Positions 45,122 to 53,715 are shown, counted from the stretch's first letter. The stretch is DNA of 64,000 nucleotides from Halomonas sp. 328 (GCF_015645095.1 NZ_JADOTW010000002.1:122641-186640); one strand, 5' to 3'. Numbers and translations are program-made. The notes: a model not told the origin generated them from the letters alone.

Positions 45122-46498
45122 TCAGAAGAAGAAGGTATGGGCCATAAAGGCGATGATCGGCAGAGTGATGGCGGTGCGCAGCAGGAAGATCGCGAACAGC
45201 TCCCACAGCTTGAGGGGGATCTTCGACTTGAGCAGCAGGGCGCCGATCTCCGACATATAGATCAACTGGGTCAGCGACAGGCAGGCCACCACGAAGCGGG
45301 TCAGCTCGCTCTCGATGCTGGTGGCCAGTACCGCCGGCAGGAACATGTCGGCGAAGCCCACCAGGGTCGCCGGGGCGGCGGCCTCGGCCTCGGGAATGCG
45401 CAGCAGCTCGAGCACCGGCACCATGGGGTAGGAGAGCCAGGTGAAGATCGGCGTGAACTCGGCGAGGATCAGCGCCAGGGTGCCGATGGCCACCACCAGG
45501 GGCAGCAGGGCCAGGAAGATATCCGCCACGTTGAACAGGGCGTTGCGGACCAGCTCCCGGGCGCCCGGGGCCTTCTCGGCACGCTCCACGGCGCGGGTCA
45601 GGCTGTAGCGGAAGACGCCCATGTCGGCGGTGCGCTTCTCGGCCAGCTGGCAGCCCACCGGCTCATAGTAGGTGTCGGGCTTGCGTGACAGCGGCGGCAG
45701 GCGCGGCACGATGATGGCGGCGATCAGCCCCGAGACCACCACCGTCAGGTAGAACTGCACGAACATATGGTTGAGGTCGACGAAGCTGGTGATCAGCAGG
45801 CTGAAGGCGATGGAAACGATGGAGAAGTTGGTGGCGATCACTGCCGCCTCGCGGCGATTGTAGAAACCCTTCTCGTACTGTTGGGAGGTGATCAGCACCC
45901 CGACGGTGCCGGAGCCCATCCAGGAGGCGGTGGCATCGATGGCGCTGCGCCCGGGCAGGCGGAAGATCACTCGGAAGGGCTTGCGTACCAGGCTGCCGAT
46001 GAACTCCATGAAGCCGAAGTCGACCAGGAAGGGCAACAGCAGGGCGGCGAAGAAGAAGAAGGTCAGCAGCACCGGCGCCAGGTCGTTGAGCATCACGCCG
46101 CCGGTGTGGCCGGCGATGATAAAGCCCGGGCCCACCTGGAAGAAGGTCATGGCGGCGAAGGCGGCGCCGAGGATGCGCATCGCAAACCACACCGGACCGA
46201 CGTCGAACATCTCGTTCCAGAGGCCCTGGCTGGCCCAGGCGGGACGGGTCAGCTTGACCAGCAGGGTGACCACGACCGAGAGGCAGAGCACGGCGGTGGC
46301 GATGGCCGGCAGCCAGCCGCTGAGCAGGTCCTGGAGGCCCTTGGCCATCAGGCCCATGCCGATATTGACGGTGTCGCCCACCGAGAAGGGAATCAGGAAG
46401 AGGCTGACCCCGAACAGCGAGGGAATCAGGAATTTCATCAGGCCGCGCCGACTCAGGCCGGGACGGGCGGTGGCGTCGGTATCGAGGGTGGAGGACAT
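45122..46498 (-). CDS. YjiH-family membrane protein (nucleoside-recognition/Gate domains)
   Basis: A 458-residue protein with about 10-11 predicted helices and a duplicated Gate-type fold. The first half has LMKFLIPSLFGVSLFLIPFS and TASWMGSGTVGVLITSQQYE; the second has PLVVAIGTLALILAEFTPIF and ESELTRFVVACLSLTQLIYM. YjiH proteins are uncharacterised membrane proteins. Placement between the guanidinobutyrase and decarboxylase genes suggests uptake or exchange of arginine, 2-ketoarginine, guanidinobutyrate or a related compound, which is inference from context. Confidence 0.85.
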   Translation of the reverse strand: MSSTLDTDATARPGLSRRGLMKFLIPSLFGVSLFLIPFSVGDTVNIGMGLMAKGLQDLLSGWLPAIATAVLCLSVVVTLLVKLTRPAWASQGLWNEMFDVGPVWFAMRILGAAFAAMTFFQVGPGFIIAGHTGGVMLNDLAPVLLTFFFFAALLLPFLVDFGFMEFIGSLVRKPFRVIFRLPGRSAIDATASWMGSGTVGVLITSQQYEKGFYNRREAAVIATNFSIVSIAFSLLITSFVDLNHMFVQFYLTVVVSGLIAAIIVPRLPPLSRKPDTYYEPVGCQLAEKRTADMGVFRYSLTRAVERAEKAPGARELVRNALFNVADIFLALLPLVVAIGTLALILAEFTPIFTWLSYPMVPVLELLRIPEAEAAAPATLVGFADMFLPAVLATSIESELTRFVVACLSLTQLIYMSEIGALLLKSKIPLKLWELFAIFLLRTAITLPIIAFMAHTFFF

Positions 46499-46548
46499 CG
46501 TTGGTTACCCCATGGATTGTTTTAGTGAACGGTGTGGGTCACCGGGGG

Positions 46549-46575
46549 TCGGCCCGCCGTCCTCTGGCGGGCCGA
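46549..46575 (-). terminator. Intercistronic hairpin between guanidinobutyrase and transporter genes
   Basis: Perfect 10-bp stem (46549-46558 with 46566-46575, seven-base loop) in the 117-base gap. No T-run on the minus strand, so it may attenuate transcription or stabilise the upstream message rather than end the operon. Confidence 0.5.
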
Positions 46576-46615
46576 GGGACCGCATGGGGGCTGCCATGCG
46601 GCCCGGTGACCGGGA

Positions 46616-47566
46616 TCAGTCGCGGCGCATCACGCCGGGCAGCACGCAGAGCATCTCGTAGAGCAGGGTCGCACCCATCAGGGCGGTGTTGCCGCTGGGG
46701 TCGTAGGGGGGCGCCACCTCCATCAGGTCGCCACCCACCACGTTCAGGCCCCAGGCACCACGCACGATCTCCAGGCCCTGGGCCGCGGTCAGGCCGCCCA
46801 TCTCCACGGTGCCGGTGCCCGGCGCCACCGAGGGGTCGAGGCCATCGATATCGAAACTGATATAGACGGGGCCATCGCCCATCTGTTCGCGGACCTCGGC
46901 CATCAGCGGCTCCAGGGACTTGTGCCAGCACTGCTCGGCGGTCACCACCCGGAAGCCCTGGCGCCGGCACCAGTCGAAGTCGTCGGCGGCGTAGCCGGTG
47001 CCACGCAGGCCGATCTGCACCACCCGCTGGCTGTCCAGCAGGCCCTCCTCCTGGGCGCGGCGGATCGGCGTGCCGTGGGCGATGGATTCGCCGAACATAT
47101 GGTCATTGACGTCGGCGTGGGCATCGATATGGATCAGCCCCACCGGGCCATGCTGGCGGGCGATGGCGCGCAGGATCGGCAGGGTGAAGGTGTGATCGCC
47201 GCCCATCGTCAGGGGCGTGGCGCCGTGGCTCAGCACCTCCTGGTAGAAGGCGTCGATGATCTCGAGGTTCTTCGGCAGGTTGAAGGTGTTGACCGGCACG
47301 TCGCCGATGTCCGCCACCTGCAGGCTATCGAAGGGGGCGGCGCGAGTGGCCATGTTGTAGGGGCGCAGCATGCGCGACTCGTCGCGGATCTGGCGCGGCC
47401 CCAGGCGGGCGCCGGGACGGTTGGAGGTACCGATATCCAGGGGCACGCCGATAAAGGCCGCATCCAGGCCCTTGGCGTCGGCCTGGGTGGGCAGGCGCAT
47501 CATGGTGGCCGGGCCGCCGAAGCGGGGCATCTCGTTACCGCCCAGGGGCTGGTTGAACTCGCTCAT
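46616..47566 (-). CDS. gbuA: Ureohydrolase, probable guanidinobutyrase
   Basis: A 316-residue agmatinase/arginase-family enzyme that removes urea from a guanidino compound. The dimanganese ligands are visible: His125 in GGDHTF, Asp148/His150/Asp152 in HIDAHADVND, and the SFDIDGLDPS motif. The N-terminus (QPLGGNEMPRFGGPATMMRL) resembles Pseudomonas GbuA as I recall it. In the operon it would convert 4-guanidinobutyrate to GABA and urea; agmatinase activity is the main alternative. The ATG at 47566 has GAGGAG just upstream. It is the first gene behind the sigma-54 promoter. Confidence 0.8.
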   Translation of the reverse strand: MSEFNQPLGGNEMPRFGGPATMMRLPTQADAKGLDAAFIGVPLDIGTSNRPGARLGPRQIRDESRMLRPYNMATRAAPFDSLQVADIGDVPVNTFNLPKNLEIIDAFYQEVLSHGATPLTMGGDHTFTLPILRAIARQHGPVGLIHIDAHADVNDHMFGESIAHGTPIRRAQEEGLLDSQRVVQIGLRGTGYAADDFDWCRRQGFRVVTAEQCWHKSLEPLMAEVREQMGDGPVYISFDIDGLDPSVAPGTGTVEMGGLTAAQGLEIVRGAWGLNVVGGDLMEVAPPYDPSGNTALMGATLLYEMLCVLPGVMRRD

Positions 47567-47611
47567 GGAAACTCCTCAAGGGGACGCTGGCAATGGCTTC
47601 CCTCTGCTTCT

Positions 47612-47627
47612 TGCACGAAGCGTGCCA
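47612..47627 (-). promoter_or_regulatory. Sigma-54 (-24/-12) promoter for the gbuA operon
   Basis: Read on the minus strand from 47627, TGGCACG-CTTC-GTGCA matches the consensus TGGCACG-N4-TTGCA with one change (GTGC for TTGC); the GG and GC doublets are in the required register. The predicted start site is near 47600, about 35 bases before the gbuA ATG. A divergent sigma-54 activator gene supports it. Confidence 0.8.
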
Positions 47628-47668
47628 GATTGTACGCCCATGATTTGGCGGCGGTTTCCAAGTAAGTG

Positions 47669-47715
47669 ATGCATTTTTACATTGCTGAGACCCCCGCTCT
47701 GATGCAAAAATGCAT
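47669..47715. promoter_or_regulatory. Inverted repeats: possible activator binding site (enhancer)
   Basis: ATGCATTTTT (47669-47678) is the exact reverse complement of AAAAATGCAT (47706-47715). The right half is itself a tighter palindrome, ATGCA-AAAA-TGCAT (47702-47715). The site lies about 45-90 bases upstream of the sigma-54 promoter and just before the activator start, suited both to activating the operon and to autoregulation. Confidence 0.6.
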
Positions 47716-47746
47716 GATCGATACAATAATGAATCGCGAGGGGCGC

Positions 47747-49189
47747 ATGAGCGATATCGAGGCCCGGGTACTCGCTACCCTGGTAGAGAACGCCAACGAC
47801 CATATCTTTATCGTCGATGGCCGGGGCCGGGTGCTGGACGTCAGTCCCGGGGCCGCGGCGGTCTATGGCATGTCCCGGGAGGCGCTCTGCGCCACCACCG
47901 TCCAGCGCCTCGAGGCGGAGGGAATCCTGACGCCTTCGGTGAGTCTCGAGGTGATGCGCAGCGGCAAGCCGGCCCAGGTGATGCAGACCACCAGCACCGG
48001 ACGCCGGGTGATCGCCCAGGCCTACCCGGTGTTTGTCGAGGGTCGGCTGGAGCGCATTATCAGCCGCTCCATGGATCTCACCGACCTGCAGTGGCTCCAG
48101 GAGGAGTACCAACTGCTGCAACGGCGTTTCAGCGAGCACCTCAAGCGCAGCGCCGCGGCCTCCCTGGGCGACGACCCGACATCGGTCGAGGCCCAGGGCG
48201 AACTCTGCTTTCGCAGCGAGCTGATGCACGAGATCGCCCTGCTGCTCAAGCGGGTCGCCCCCACCGACGCCAGCGTGCTGATGCTCGGCGAGTCCGGGGT
48301 CGGCAAGACCGCCTTCGCCCGCCAGTTGCACCGCTGGAGCCGTCGTCGCGAGGGCCCCTTCATCGACGTCAACTGCGGGGCCATCCCCGAGAGCCTGTTC
48401 GAGTCGGAGATGTTCGGCTACCAGCCGGGGGCCTTCAGTGGCGCCGCCCGCCAGGGCAAGGCGGGGCTGATGGAGCAGGCCCAGGGTGGCACCCTCTTCC
48501 TCGACGAGATCGGCGAGTTGCCCCTGGCCATGCAGACCAAGCTGCTCAAGGTGATCCAGGACGGCAGCCTGACCCGGCTCGGCGATACCCGGGCGCGGCG
48601 GGTCGACTTCCGACTGGTGGTGGCCACCAACCAGGACCTGGGGCAGCGGGTGGAGGAGGGGCGCTTCCGCCTCGACCTCTACTATCGTCTCAATGTGATC
48701 CCGGTCACCCTGCCGCCGCTGCGCGAGCGTCCCGAGGATATCCCCGGCCTGGTGGAGCTGCAGCTGGGTCGCCTCAATCGGCGCTACGGACGCGACAAGC
48801 TGCTGGCTCCCGGGGTCTGGCAGGAGTTGATGGGGCACGACTGGCCGGGTAATGTACGCGAGCTGGAGAACTGGCTGGAGCGGGCCTGGCTCTCGGCGCC
48901 CGGCGAGATGATCGAGGCCGGGGCACTGGCCCCGCAACGTTCCAGCCGAGCCCCGGAAGACGCTATACTAGCCGACGCTTCCTCTTCCCCGGATCCCGGG
49001 GCGGCCGGGCTCGCCGACGGCGAAGGCCTCAAGCAGGCGCTCGCCCGCTTCGAACGCGAGATCCTGGCCGAGCTGTGTACGCAGTTGCCGAGTACTTATG
49101 CCATGGCCGAGCGCCTGGGTATCAGTCAGCCCAGTGTGGTGCGCAAACTCCAGCGCCATGGGTTACGAATTTCCGACGGTCACCGATAG
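47747..49189 (+). CDS. Sigma-54-dependent transcriptional activator with PAS domain
   Basis: A 480-residue enhancer-binding protein. An N-terminal PAS domain (ARVLATLVENANDHIFIVDG onward, about residues 5-120) is followed by an AAA+ domain with Walker A GESGVGKTAF, the sigma-54 contact loop GAFSGA (usual GAFTGA; Ser here), GGTLFLDEIGELPL and RLDLYYRLNVIPVTLPPLRE. A C-terminal helix-turn-helix ends YAMAERLGISQPSVVRKLQR, in a TyrR/RocR-like position. The ATG at 47747 follows GAGGGG and starts just before PAS; upstream ATGs at 47729 and 47666 are possible but cross the dyad. It is divergent from the gbuA operon and presumably its activator, sensing a pathway compound through PAS. Confidence 0.88.
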   Translation: MSDIEARVLATLVENANDHIFIVDGRGRVLDVSPGAAAVYGMSREALCATTVQRLEAEGILTPSVSLEVMRSGKPAQVMQTTSTGRRVIAQAYPVFVEGRLERIISRSMDLTDLQWLQEEYQLLQRRFSEHLKRSAAASLGDDPTSVEAQGELCFRSELMHEIALLLKRVAPTDASVLMLGESGVGKTAFARQLHRWSRRREGPFIDVNCGAIPESLFESEMFGYQPGAFSGAARQGKAGLMEQAQGGTLFLDEIGELPLAMQTKLLKVIQDGSLTRLGDTRARRVDFRLVVATNQDLGQRVEEGRFRLDLYYRLNVIPVTLPPLRERPEDIPGLVELQLGRLNRRYGRDKLLAPGVWQELMGHDWPGNVRELENWLERAWLSAPGEMIEAGALAPQRSSRAPEDAILADASSSPDPGAAGLADGEGLKQALARFEREILAELCTQLPSTYAMAERLGISQPSVVRKLQRHGLRISDGHR

Positions 49190-49195
49190 ACGCGA

Positions 49196-49483
49196 ATGAA
49201 ACAGCAAAAGAAACCCAACGCCATGGATGAGCGCGAAAAATTGCGCAAGTTTCGTGAGCTCGACGACGCCTTTGCCCAGGCCCTGCAGCAACTCGATGAC
49301 CCCAATCACCGCCTGGATATTCCCACCGGGCCGCCGGTGGCCTCGGCGCAGTCCCAGCGCAAGCAGGAGAACGAGCGGCGCTTCGAAGAGCGCCTCGAGG
49401 CCCTGATGCAGGAATATCACTTCGCCCCCGAGGCGGTGGTGGCCCTGCTCGACTCCCTGGCGGAACCGCCCTCCGCCGGCTGA
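49196..49483 (+). CDS. Small charged protein resembling the MvaT oligomerisation segment
   Basis: A 95-residue, highly charged, mostly helical protein. Its residues 63-87 (FEERLEALMQEYHFAPEAVV then ALLDS) align with residues 36-60 of the MvaT protein in this window (FKDKLEALMQEFNKSAKEVI then ELLDP), with 12 of 25 identical by eye, including LEALMQE and LLD. The RGGN(H)K DNA-binding domain of MvaT is absent. It starts seven bases after the activator stop and has no evident ribosome-binding site of its own, so it is probably coupled. By analogy with truncated H-NS antagonists it could bind MvaT and modulate silencing; this is inference. Confidence 0.7.
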   Translation: MKQQKKPNAMDEREKLRKFRELDDAFAQALQQLDDPNHRLDIPTGPPVASAQSQRKQENERRFEERLEALMQEYHFAPEAVVALLDSLAEPPSAG

Positions 49484-49645
49484 GCCGGGGGCGACCTTTC
49501 CCAAGGAATATTTGCCTGCGACGGCGATTTCATCAATCATGGGTCGGGTCCCGCGGCAAGGCGGGATGGATACAATAAACGAGGCGTTGGACGACGCCTC
49601 CAGAACGACAAGGCGCCAGTCGCAGGGCGCGAAAGGGAGAATGGA

Positions 49646-50143
49646 ATGTCGATGATTCAAGGGAAGCGGGGCCTGATCGGGGGTCTGGCCCTCTCCGCTT
49701 TGATGCTGGCCGGGGCGTCCGCCCAGGCCAACGACCTGAACTGGCAGGCGAACCCCACCTATGGCTCGGTCAGCCTGAGCGCCGGCTTCATGCCCGACCC
49801 GCACCGGGTCAGTCTTTCCGCCGGGGGCAGCACCCAGGTCACCTCCAGCCTGGGCAGTGGCTGTACCGGTTACGTGCATGCCGGGGCCCCGGACGTGGAT
49901 CTCTACTACACGGCCGGGAGCCTGCCGCTCTATATCCATGTGGAGTCGCGGGCCGACACCACCCTGGTGATCAACGCCCCGGACGGGCGCTGGTACTGCA
50001 ATGACGACGCCATCGGTCTCAACCCCATGGTCAGTTTCCCCAAGGCGCAGAGTGGCATGTACAACATCTGGGTCGGGGTCTGGGGTAACAACGAGCTGCG
50101 CGACGCCACCCTGAACATCACCGAGATCGACCCCAGCCGGTAA
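49646..50143 (+). CDS. Secreted beta-rich protein (PPC-like)
   Basis: A 165-residue protein with a signal peptide (cleavage near ASAQAND) and a predicted all-beta mature domain. VSLSAGGSTQVTSSLGSGC, LYIHVESRADTTLVINAPDG and GMYNIWVGVWG resemble bacterial pre-peptidase C-terminal (PPC-type) beta sandwiches. Two Cys residues (GSGC and WYCNDD) could form a disulphide. A GAAAGGGAGA site precedes the ATG. The function is not recognisable; a periplasmic or extracellular binding role is most likely. Confidence 0.75.
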   Translation: MSMIQGKRGLIGGLALSALMLAGASAQANDLNWQANPTYGSVSLSAGFMPDPHRVSLSAGGSTQVTSSLGSGCTGYVHAGAPDVDLYYTAGSLPLYIHVESRADTTLVINAPDGRWYCNDDAIGLNPMVSFPKAQSGMYNIWVGVWGNNELRDATLNITEIDPSR

Positions 50144-50199
50144 ACGCCGCCCGGCTGCGCCGGGAGCTCGAAGCCTTAAGCTGGAAGCTGGAAGAAAAA

Positions 50200-50230
50200 A
50201 CACCCCCGCCGGTTCTGCCGGTGGGGGTGT
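50200..50230. terminator. Hairpin after the secreted-protein gene
   Basis: 13-bp stem with one G-T pair (50200-50212 with 50218-50230). It has an A-run before it on the plus strand, hence a T-run leftward, and only a weak T-rich end rightward. Confidence 0.6.
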
Positions 50231-50296
50231 CTTGTTGTAGGTCGGGTAAGCGAGCCTGCGAGCGCACCCGACGAAGGTGAGCTGGCTGGAAGAAAA

Positions 50297-50326
50297 ATCG
50301 CCCCCATGGCTTGCCATGGGGGCGAT
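50297..50326 (-). terminator. Rho-independent terminator of purH
   Basis: 13-14-bp perfect stem (50297-50310 with 50313-50326). Read leftward it is followed by TTTTTCTTCC. It lies about 40 bases beyond the purH stop. Confidence 0.85.
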
Positions 50327-50363
50327 TCACATTAAGCGGCTATCCAGCTTCCAGCTTCCAGCT

Positions 50364-51962
50364 TTAGTGGCGGAAGTGGCGCATCCCGGTAAACACCATG
50401 GCAATGCCGGCCTCGTTGGCGGCGTCGATCACTTCCTGGTCGCGCATGGAACCACCGGGCTGGATCACCGCGGTGATGCCTGCCGCGGCCGCGGCGTCGA
50501 TGCCGTCGCGGAAGGGGAAGAAGGCGTCACTGGCCATCACCGAGCCGGGCACCGAGAGGCCCTCGTCGGCGGCCTTGATGCCGGCAATCTTGGCGGAGTA
50601 GACGCGGCTCATCTGGCCGGCGCCCACGCCGATGGTCTGGCCGGCCTTGACGTAGACGATGGCGTTGGACTTGACGAACTTGGCCACCTTCCAGGCGAAC
50701 ATCAGGTCGCGCAGCTCCTGCTCGCTGGGGGCGCGCTGGGTCACCACCTTCAACTCGTCGCGCTCCACCATGCCCTGGTCGCGATCCTGCACCAGCAGGC
50801 CGCCGTTGACGCGCTTGAAGTCGTGGGCGGCGAGGGCGGTATTGCCCCAGTGGGCGGCCACGTCGAGCAGGCGCACGTTCTGCTTCTCGGCGACGATCTC
50901 GCGCGCGGCATCGGCGACCCCGGGGGCGATGATCACCTCGACGAACTGGCGGTCGATGATCGCCCGGGCGGTGTCGGCATCCAGCGGCCGGTTGAAGGCG
51001 ATGATGCCACCGAAGGCGCTGGTGGGGTCGGTGGCGAAGGCCTTCTCGTAGGCCGCCAGGGGCGTTTCGCCGAGGGCCACGCCGCAGGGGTTGGCGTGCT
51101 TGACGATCACGCAGGCCGGCTCCTCGAAGGCCTTGACGCACTCGAAGGCGGCGTCGGTGTCGGCCACGTTGTTGAAGGAGAGCGCCTTGCCCTGCAGGCT
51201 CCGGGCGGTAGCCACGCCGGGCTCGCTGGCGTCGTCTTCCACATAGAAGGCGGCCTGCTGGTGGGGGTTCTCCCCGTAGCGCATGGCCTGCTTCTTGCGG
51301 TACTGCACGCTGTAGGTGCGCGGGTAGCCTTCCTCGCCGCCTTCCACGCGCTGGCCCAGGTAGTTGGCGATGGCGGCGTCGTAGCCGGCGGTATGCTCGA
51401 AGGCCTTGACCGCCAGGTCGAAGCGGGTCGCGAGGCTCACCGCGCCGTTATTGGCGTCCATGTCGGCCAGCACCCGGGCGTAGTCGCCGGCATCCACCAC
51501 GATGCCGGTATGGGCGTGGTTCTTGGCGCAGGCGCGAACCATGGTCGGGCCGCCGATATCGATGTTCTCGATGGCGTCCTCCAGGGTGCAGTCGGGCTTG
51601 GCCACGGTCTGGGCGAAGGGGTAGAGGTTGACCACCACCATGTCGATGGGATCGATGCCGTGCTCCGCCATCACCGCGTCGTCCTGGCCGCGGCGACCCA
51701 GGATGCCGCCATGGATCTTGGGATGCAGGGTCTTGACCCGGCCGTCCATGATCTCGGGGAAGCCGGTGTGGGCCGATACCTCGGTGACCGGGATCTCGTT
51801 GTCACGCAGCAGCTTGAAGGTGCCGCCGGTGGAGAGCAGCGCCACGCCACGCTCGACCAGGCCACGGGCGAAGTCGACGATGCCGGTCTTGTCGGAGACG
51901 CTGAGCAGGGCGCGGCGCACCGGCAGGGTGGAGGGAGCGGAGGGGGAGGCGGATTGGGCCAT
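50364..51962 (-). CDS. purH: Bifunctional AICAR transformylase/IMP cyclohydrolase
   Basis: A 532-residue enzyme for the last two steps of purine synthesis. The N-terminal IMP cyclohydrolase part has [33 protein letters not shown] and [18 protein letters not shown]. The C-terminal AICAR transformylase part has [20 protein letters not shown] and [20 protein letters not shown]. Length and both domains are complete. It is the last gene of the leftward accB-accC-prmA-dusB-fis-purH block, 74 bases after fis. Confidence 0.97.
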   Translation of the reverse strand: MAQSASPSAPSTLPVRRALLSVSDKTGIVDFARGLVERGVALLSTGGTFKLLRDNEIPVTEVSAHTGFPEIMDGRVKTLHPKIHGGILGRRGQDDAVMAEHGIDPIDMVVVNLYPFAQTVAKPDCTLEDAIENIDIGGPTMVRACAKNHAHTGIVVDAGDYARVLADMDANNGAVSLATRFDLAVKAFEHTAGYDAAIANYLGQRVEGGEEGYPRTYSVQYRKKQAMRYGENPHQQAAFYVEDDASEPGVATARSLQGKALSFNNVADTDAAFECVKAFEEPACVIVKHANPCGVALGETPLAAYEKAFATDPTSAFGGIIAFNRPLDADTARAIIDRQFVEVIIAPGVADAAREIVAEKQNVRLLDVAAHWGNTALAAHDFKRVNGGLLVQDRDQGMVERDELKVVTQRAPSEQELRDLMFAWKVAKFVKSNAIVYVKAGQTIGVGAGQMSRVYSAKIAGIKAADEGLSVPGSVMASDAFFPFRDGIDAAAAAGITAVIQPGGSMRDQEVIDAANEAGIAMVFTGMRHFRH

Positions 51963-52036
51963 GGACTTGCACTCTCGGAGTTGGCTGGAAAACGAGCGAA
52001 GGGAGCCGCATTGGGCTCCCTTCGCAGGAAAAGGGG

Positions 52037-52387
52037 TCAGATCAGGGCGTGCTGCTTGAGTTTCTTGCGCAGGGTGCCGCGATTGAGGCCGAGCAGTTCG
52101 GAGGCGCGGGTCTGGTTGCCGTTCACGTGCTCCATCACCGCGGCCAGCAGTGGGGCCTCCACTTCGTCGAGCACCATGGCATAGAGGCCGGTGACCGACT
52201 CGCCATCGAGATGGGCGAAGTAGCGGCGCATCGCCAGGTCCACGGCCTCGCGCAGGGGGCGTTCCGGCGCCGGGGGCTGCCCCTCGGGGGGCGCCGTGGC
52301 GGGGCGGCCATCGATGGCGGAGAAGCTCATGGATTCCTGATCCGTACGTGTCGCATTATCGGGCGTCGTTGCTTGCCTGCTGGTCAT
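52037..52387 (-). CDS. fis: Nucleoid protein/regulator Fis
   Basis: A 116-residue DNA-bending protein. The C-terminal half is typical Fis: [34 protein letters not shown] and the helix-turn-helix [20 protein letters not shown]. The ATG at 52387 overlaps the dusB stop (ATGA), as expected for the dusB-fis operon. An internal ATG at 52330 has a better ribosome-binding site (AGGA, about six bases) and would give 97 residues, the usual Fis length, so the true start is uncertain. Confidence 0.93.
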   Translation of the reverse strand: MTSRQATTPDNATRTDQESMSFSAIDGRPATAPPEGQPPAPERPLREAVDLAMRRYFAHLDGESVTGLYAMVLDEVEAPLLAAVMEHVNGNQTRASELLGLNRGTLRKKLKQHALI

Positions 52388-53415
52388 GCTGCACTGGTTC
52401 CATTGGCGGCCGAGGGCAAGCCCTCGAGGCCGAAGAGTTCATTCACGAAGTGGTGCTGGGCGCCCGGCGTCTCGAGGCGGTTGAAGGCCGCCTTCAGGGA
52501 CTTGGCGTCATCCGGCTCATGGCGCTCCAGATACCAGCCCAGATGCTTGCGGGCGATGCGTACTCCCATCACCTCGCCATAGAAGTCATGCAAGGCGCCA
52601 AGGTGCTCGCCGAGCAGCTGCTGGCGCTCGGCGGCGCTCGGTGGCGCGCTCTCCTGGCCATGGGCCAGGTAGTGGTCGATCTCGCGGAAGATCCAGGGGT
52701 TGCCCTGGGCGCCGCGGCCCACCATCACCGCATCCGCCCCAGTATAGTCGAGAACCTCGGCGGCCTTGGTGGCGGAGTCGATATCGCCGTTGGCGAAGAC
52801 CGGAATCGCCACCCGTGACTTGATCTCGGCGATGGTGTCGTACTCCGCCTGGCCCTGGTAGCGCTGCTGGCGGTGGCGGCCATGTACCGCCAGGGCCTGG
52901 ATGCCGGCGGCCTCGGCGAGGCGGGCCACCCGCACCCCGTTGTTGCTCTCGGCGCACCAGCCGGTACGGATCTTCAGGGTCACCGGAATGTCCACCGCGG
53001 CCACCACCGCCTCGAGGATCTCGGCCACCAGCGCTTCGTCGCGCAGCAGCGCCGAGCCCGCGGCCTTGTTGCACACCTTCTTGGCCGGGCAGCCCATATT
53101 GATGTCGATGATCTCGGCGCCCCGCTCGGCATTGAGGCGGGCCGCCTCGGCGAGCATGGCGGCATCGCCGCCGGCGATCTGCACGCTGCGCGGCCCCGGC
53201 TCGCCACGATGGTCCATGCGCAGCCGCGACTTGCGGGTATGCCACAGGCTGGGGTCCGAGGTGACCATCTCGCCCACCACCAGGCCGGCGCCGAGGCGCC
53301 GGCACAGCGCCCGGAAGGGGCGGTCGGTGACCCCGGCCATGGGCGCCAGGATCGCCCGGCTGGTCAGCCGGTGGGGACCGATAGCGGGCAGGGAGGGGGC
53401 AGGGCTCATGGGCAT
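52384..53415 (-). CDS. dusB: tRNA-dihydrouridine synthase B
   Basis: A 343-residue FMN enzyme that reduces uridines in the tRNA D-loop. It has an N-terminal TIM barrel with ILAPMAGVTDRPFR, the catalytic Cys in INMGCPAKKVCNKAAGSALL, LKIRTGWCAESNN, IPVFANGDIDS and GADAVMVGRGAQGNPWIFRE, then a helical C-terminal domain. The ATG at 53415 is chosen. The frame is open further upstream, but that part reads through the intergenic repeat. It is coupled to fis by a four-base overlap. Confidence 0.95.
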   Translation of the reverse strand: MPMSPAPSLPAIGPHRLTSRAILAPMAGVTDRPFRALCRRLGAGLVVGEMVTSDPSLWHTRKSRLRMDHRGEPGPRSVQIAGGDAAMLAEAARLNAERGAEIIDINMGCPAKKVCNKAAGSALLRDEALVAEILEAVVAAVDIPVTLKIRTGWCAESNNGVRVARLAEAAGIQALAVHGRHRQQRYQGQAEYDTIAEIKSRVAIPVFANGDIDSATKAAEVLDYTGADAVMVGRGAQGNPWIFREIDHYLAHGQESAPPSAAERQQLLGEHLGALHDFYGEVMGVRIARKHLGWYLERHEPDDAKSLKAAFNRLETPGAQHHFVNELFGLEGLPSAANGTSAA

Positions 53416-53501
53416 GAAAACAGGGGCTCGGTTCAAGGGGGGCCTATGATACCCAGCCGGCGCCCCCGGGTGAAGGTGGCAATTGGCATTCCCCGGTTTC
53501 C

Positions 53502-53715
53502 GTGGGAGCGCGGATGGCGCCGGTCCGACGCTTCGGCGATATCGCCCGCAGGGCGATCCCGGTCGGCACCCAAGGGCGACTTCGTCGCCTAATCGCTCGG
53601 GGGACCCAAGCTCCCACAACCCCAGTGGCCACGACAAAGCCTGTGACCACCCAACCTATTGTGGGAGCGCGGATGGCGCCGGTCCGACGCTTCGGCGATT
53701 CGCCCGTAGGGCGCT
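53502..53715. repeat. Multi-stem REP-like repeat, one full and one partial copy
   Basis: The 300-base prmA-dusB gap holds a full element at 53502-53618, starting GTGGGAGCG and ending CTCCCACA, with internal stems ATCGCCC-GCA-GGGCGAT and GGCGAC-TTC-GTCGCC. A second, truncated copy at 53661-53715 stops at the prmA stop codon. The family recurs at 60185, 62836 and 63531. Confidence 0.8.

Larger units (their letters stand above)
50178..50364. repeat. 17-bp perfect inverted repeat enclosing three hairpins
   Basis: AAGCTGGAAGCTGGAAG at 50178-50194 is the exact reverse complement of 50348-50364. Between them lie a strong hairpin (50200-50230), a GTCGGGT/ACCCGAC stem (50241-50247 with 50266-50272), a partial extra copy of the arm (AGCTGGCTGGAAG, about 50280-50292), and the purH terminator. 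The right arm runs into the purH stop codon (50364-50366). It resembles a non-autonomous, MITE-like or BIME-like element. Confidence 0.75.

Noticed and set aside
50236..50272. Possible CRISPR or attachment-like structure in the hairpin-rich gap before purH.
   Set aside because: The repeats are single hairpins and one inverted pair, not regularly spaced direct repeats, and no cas or integrase gene is nearby.
53416..53637. Longer N-terminus for DusB extending through the intergenic repeat.
   Set aside because: The extra residues come from the REP-like element, and the family N-terminus fits a start at 53415.
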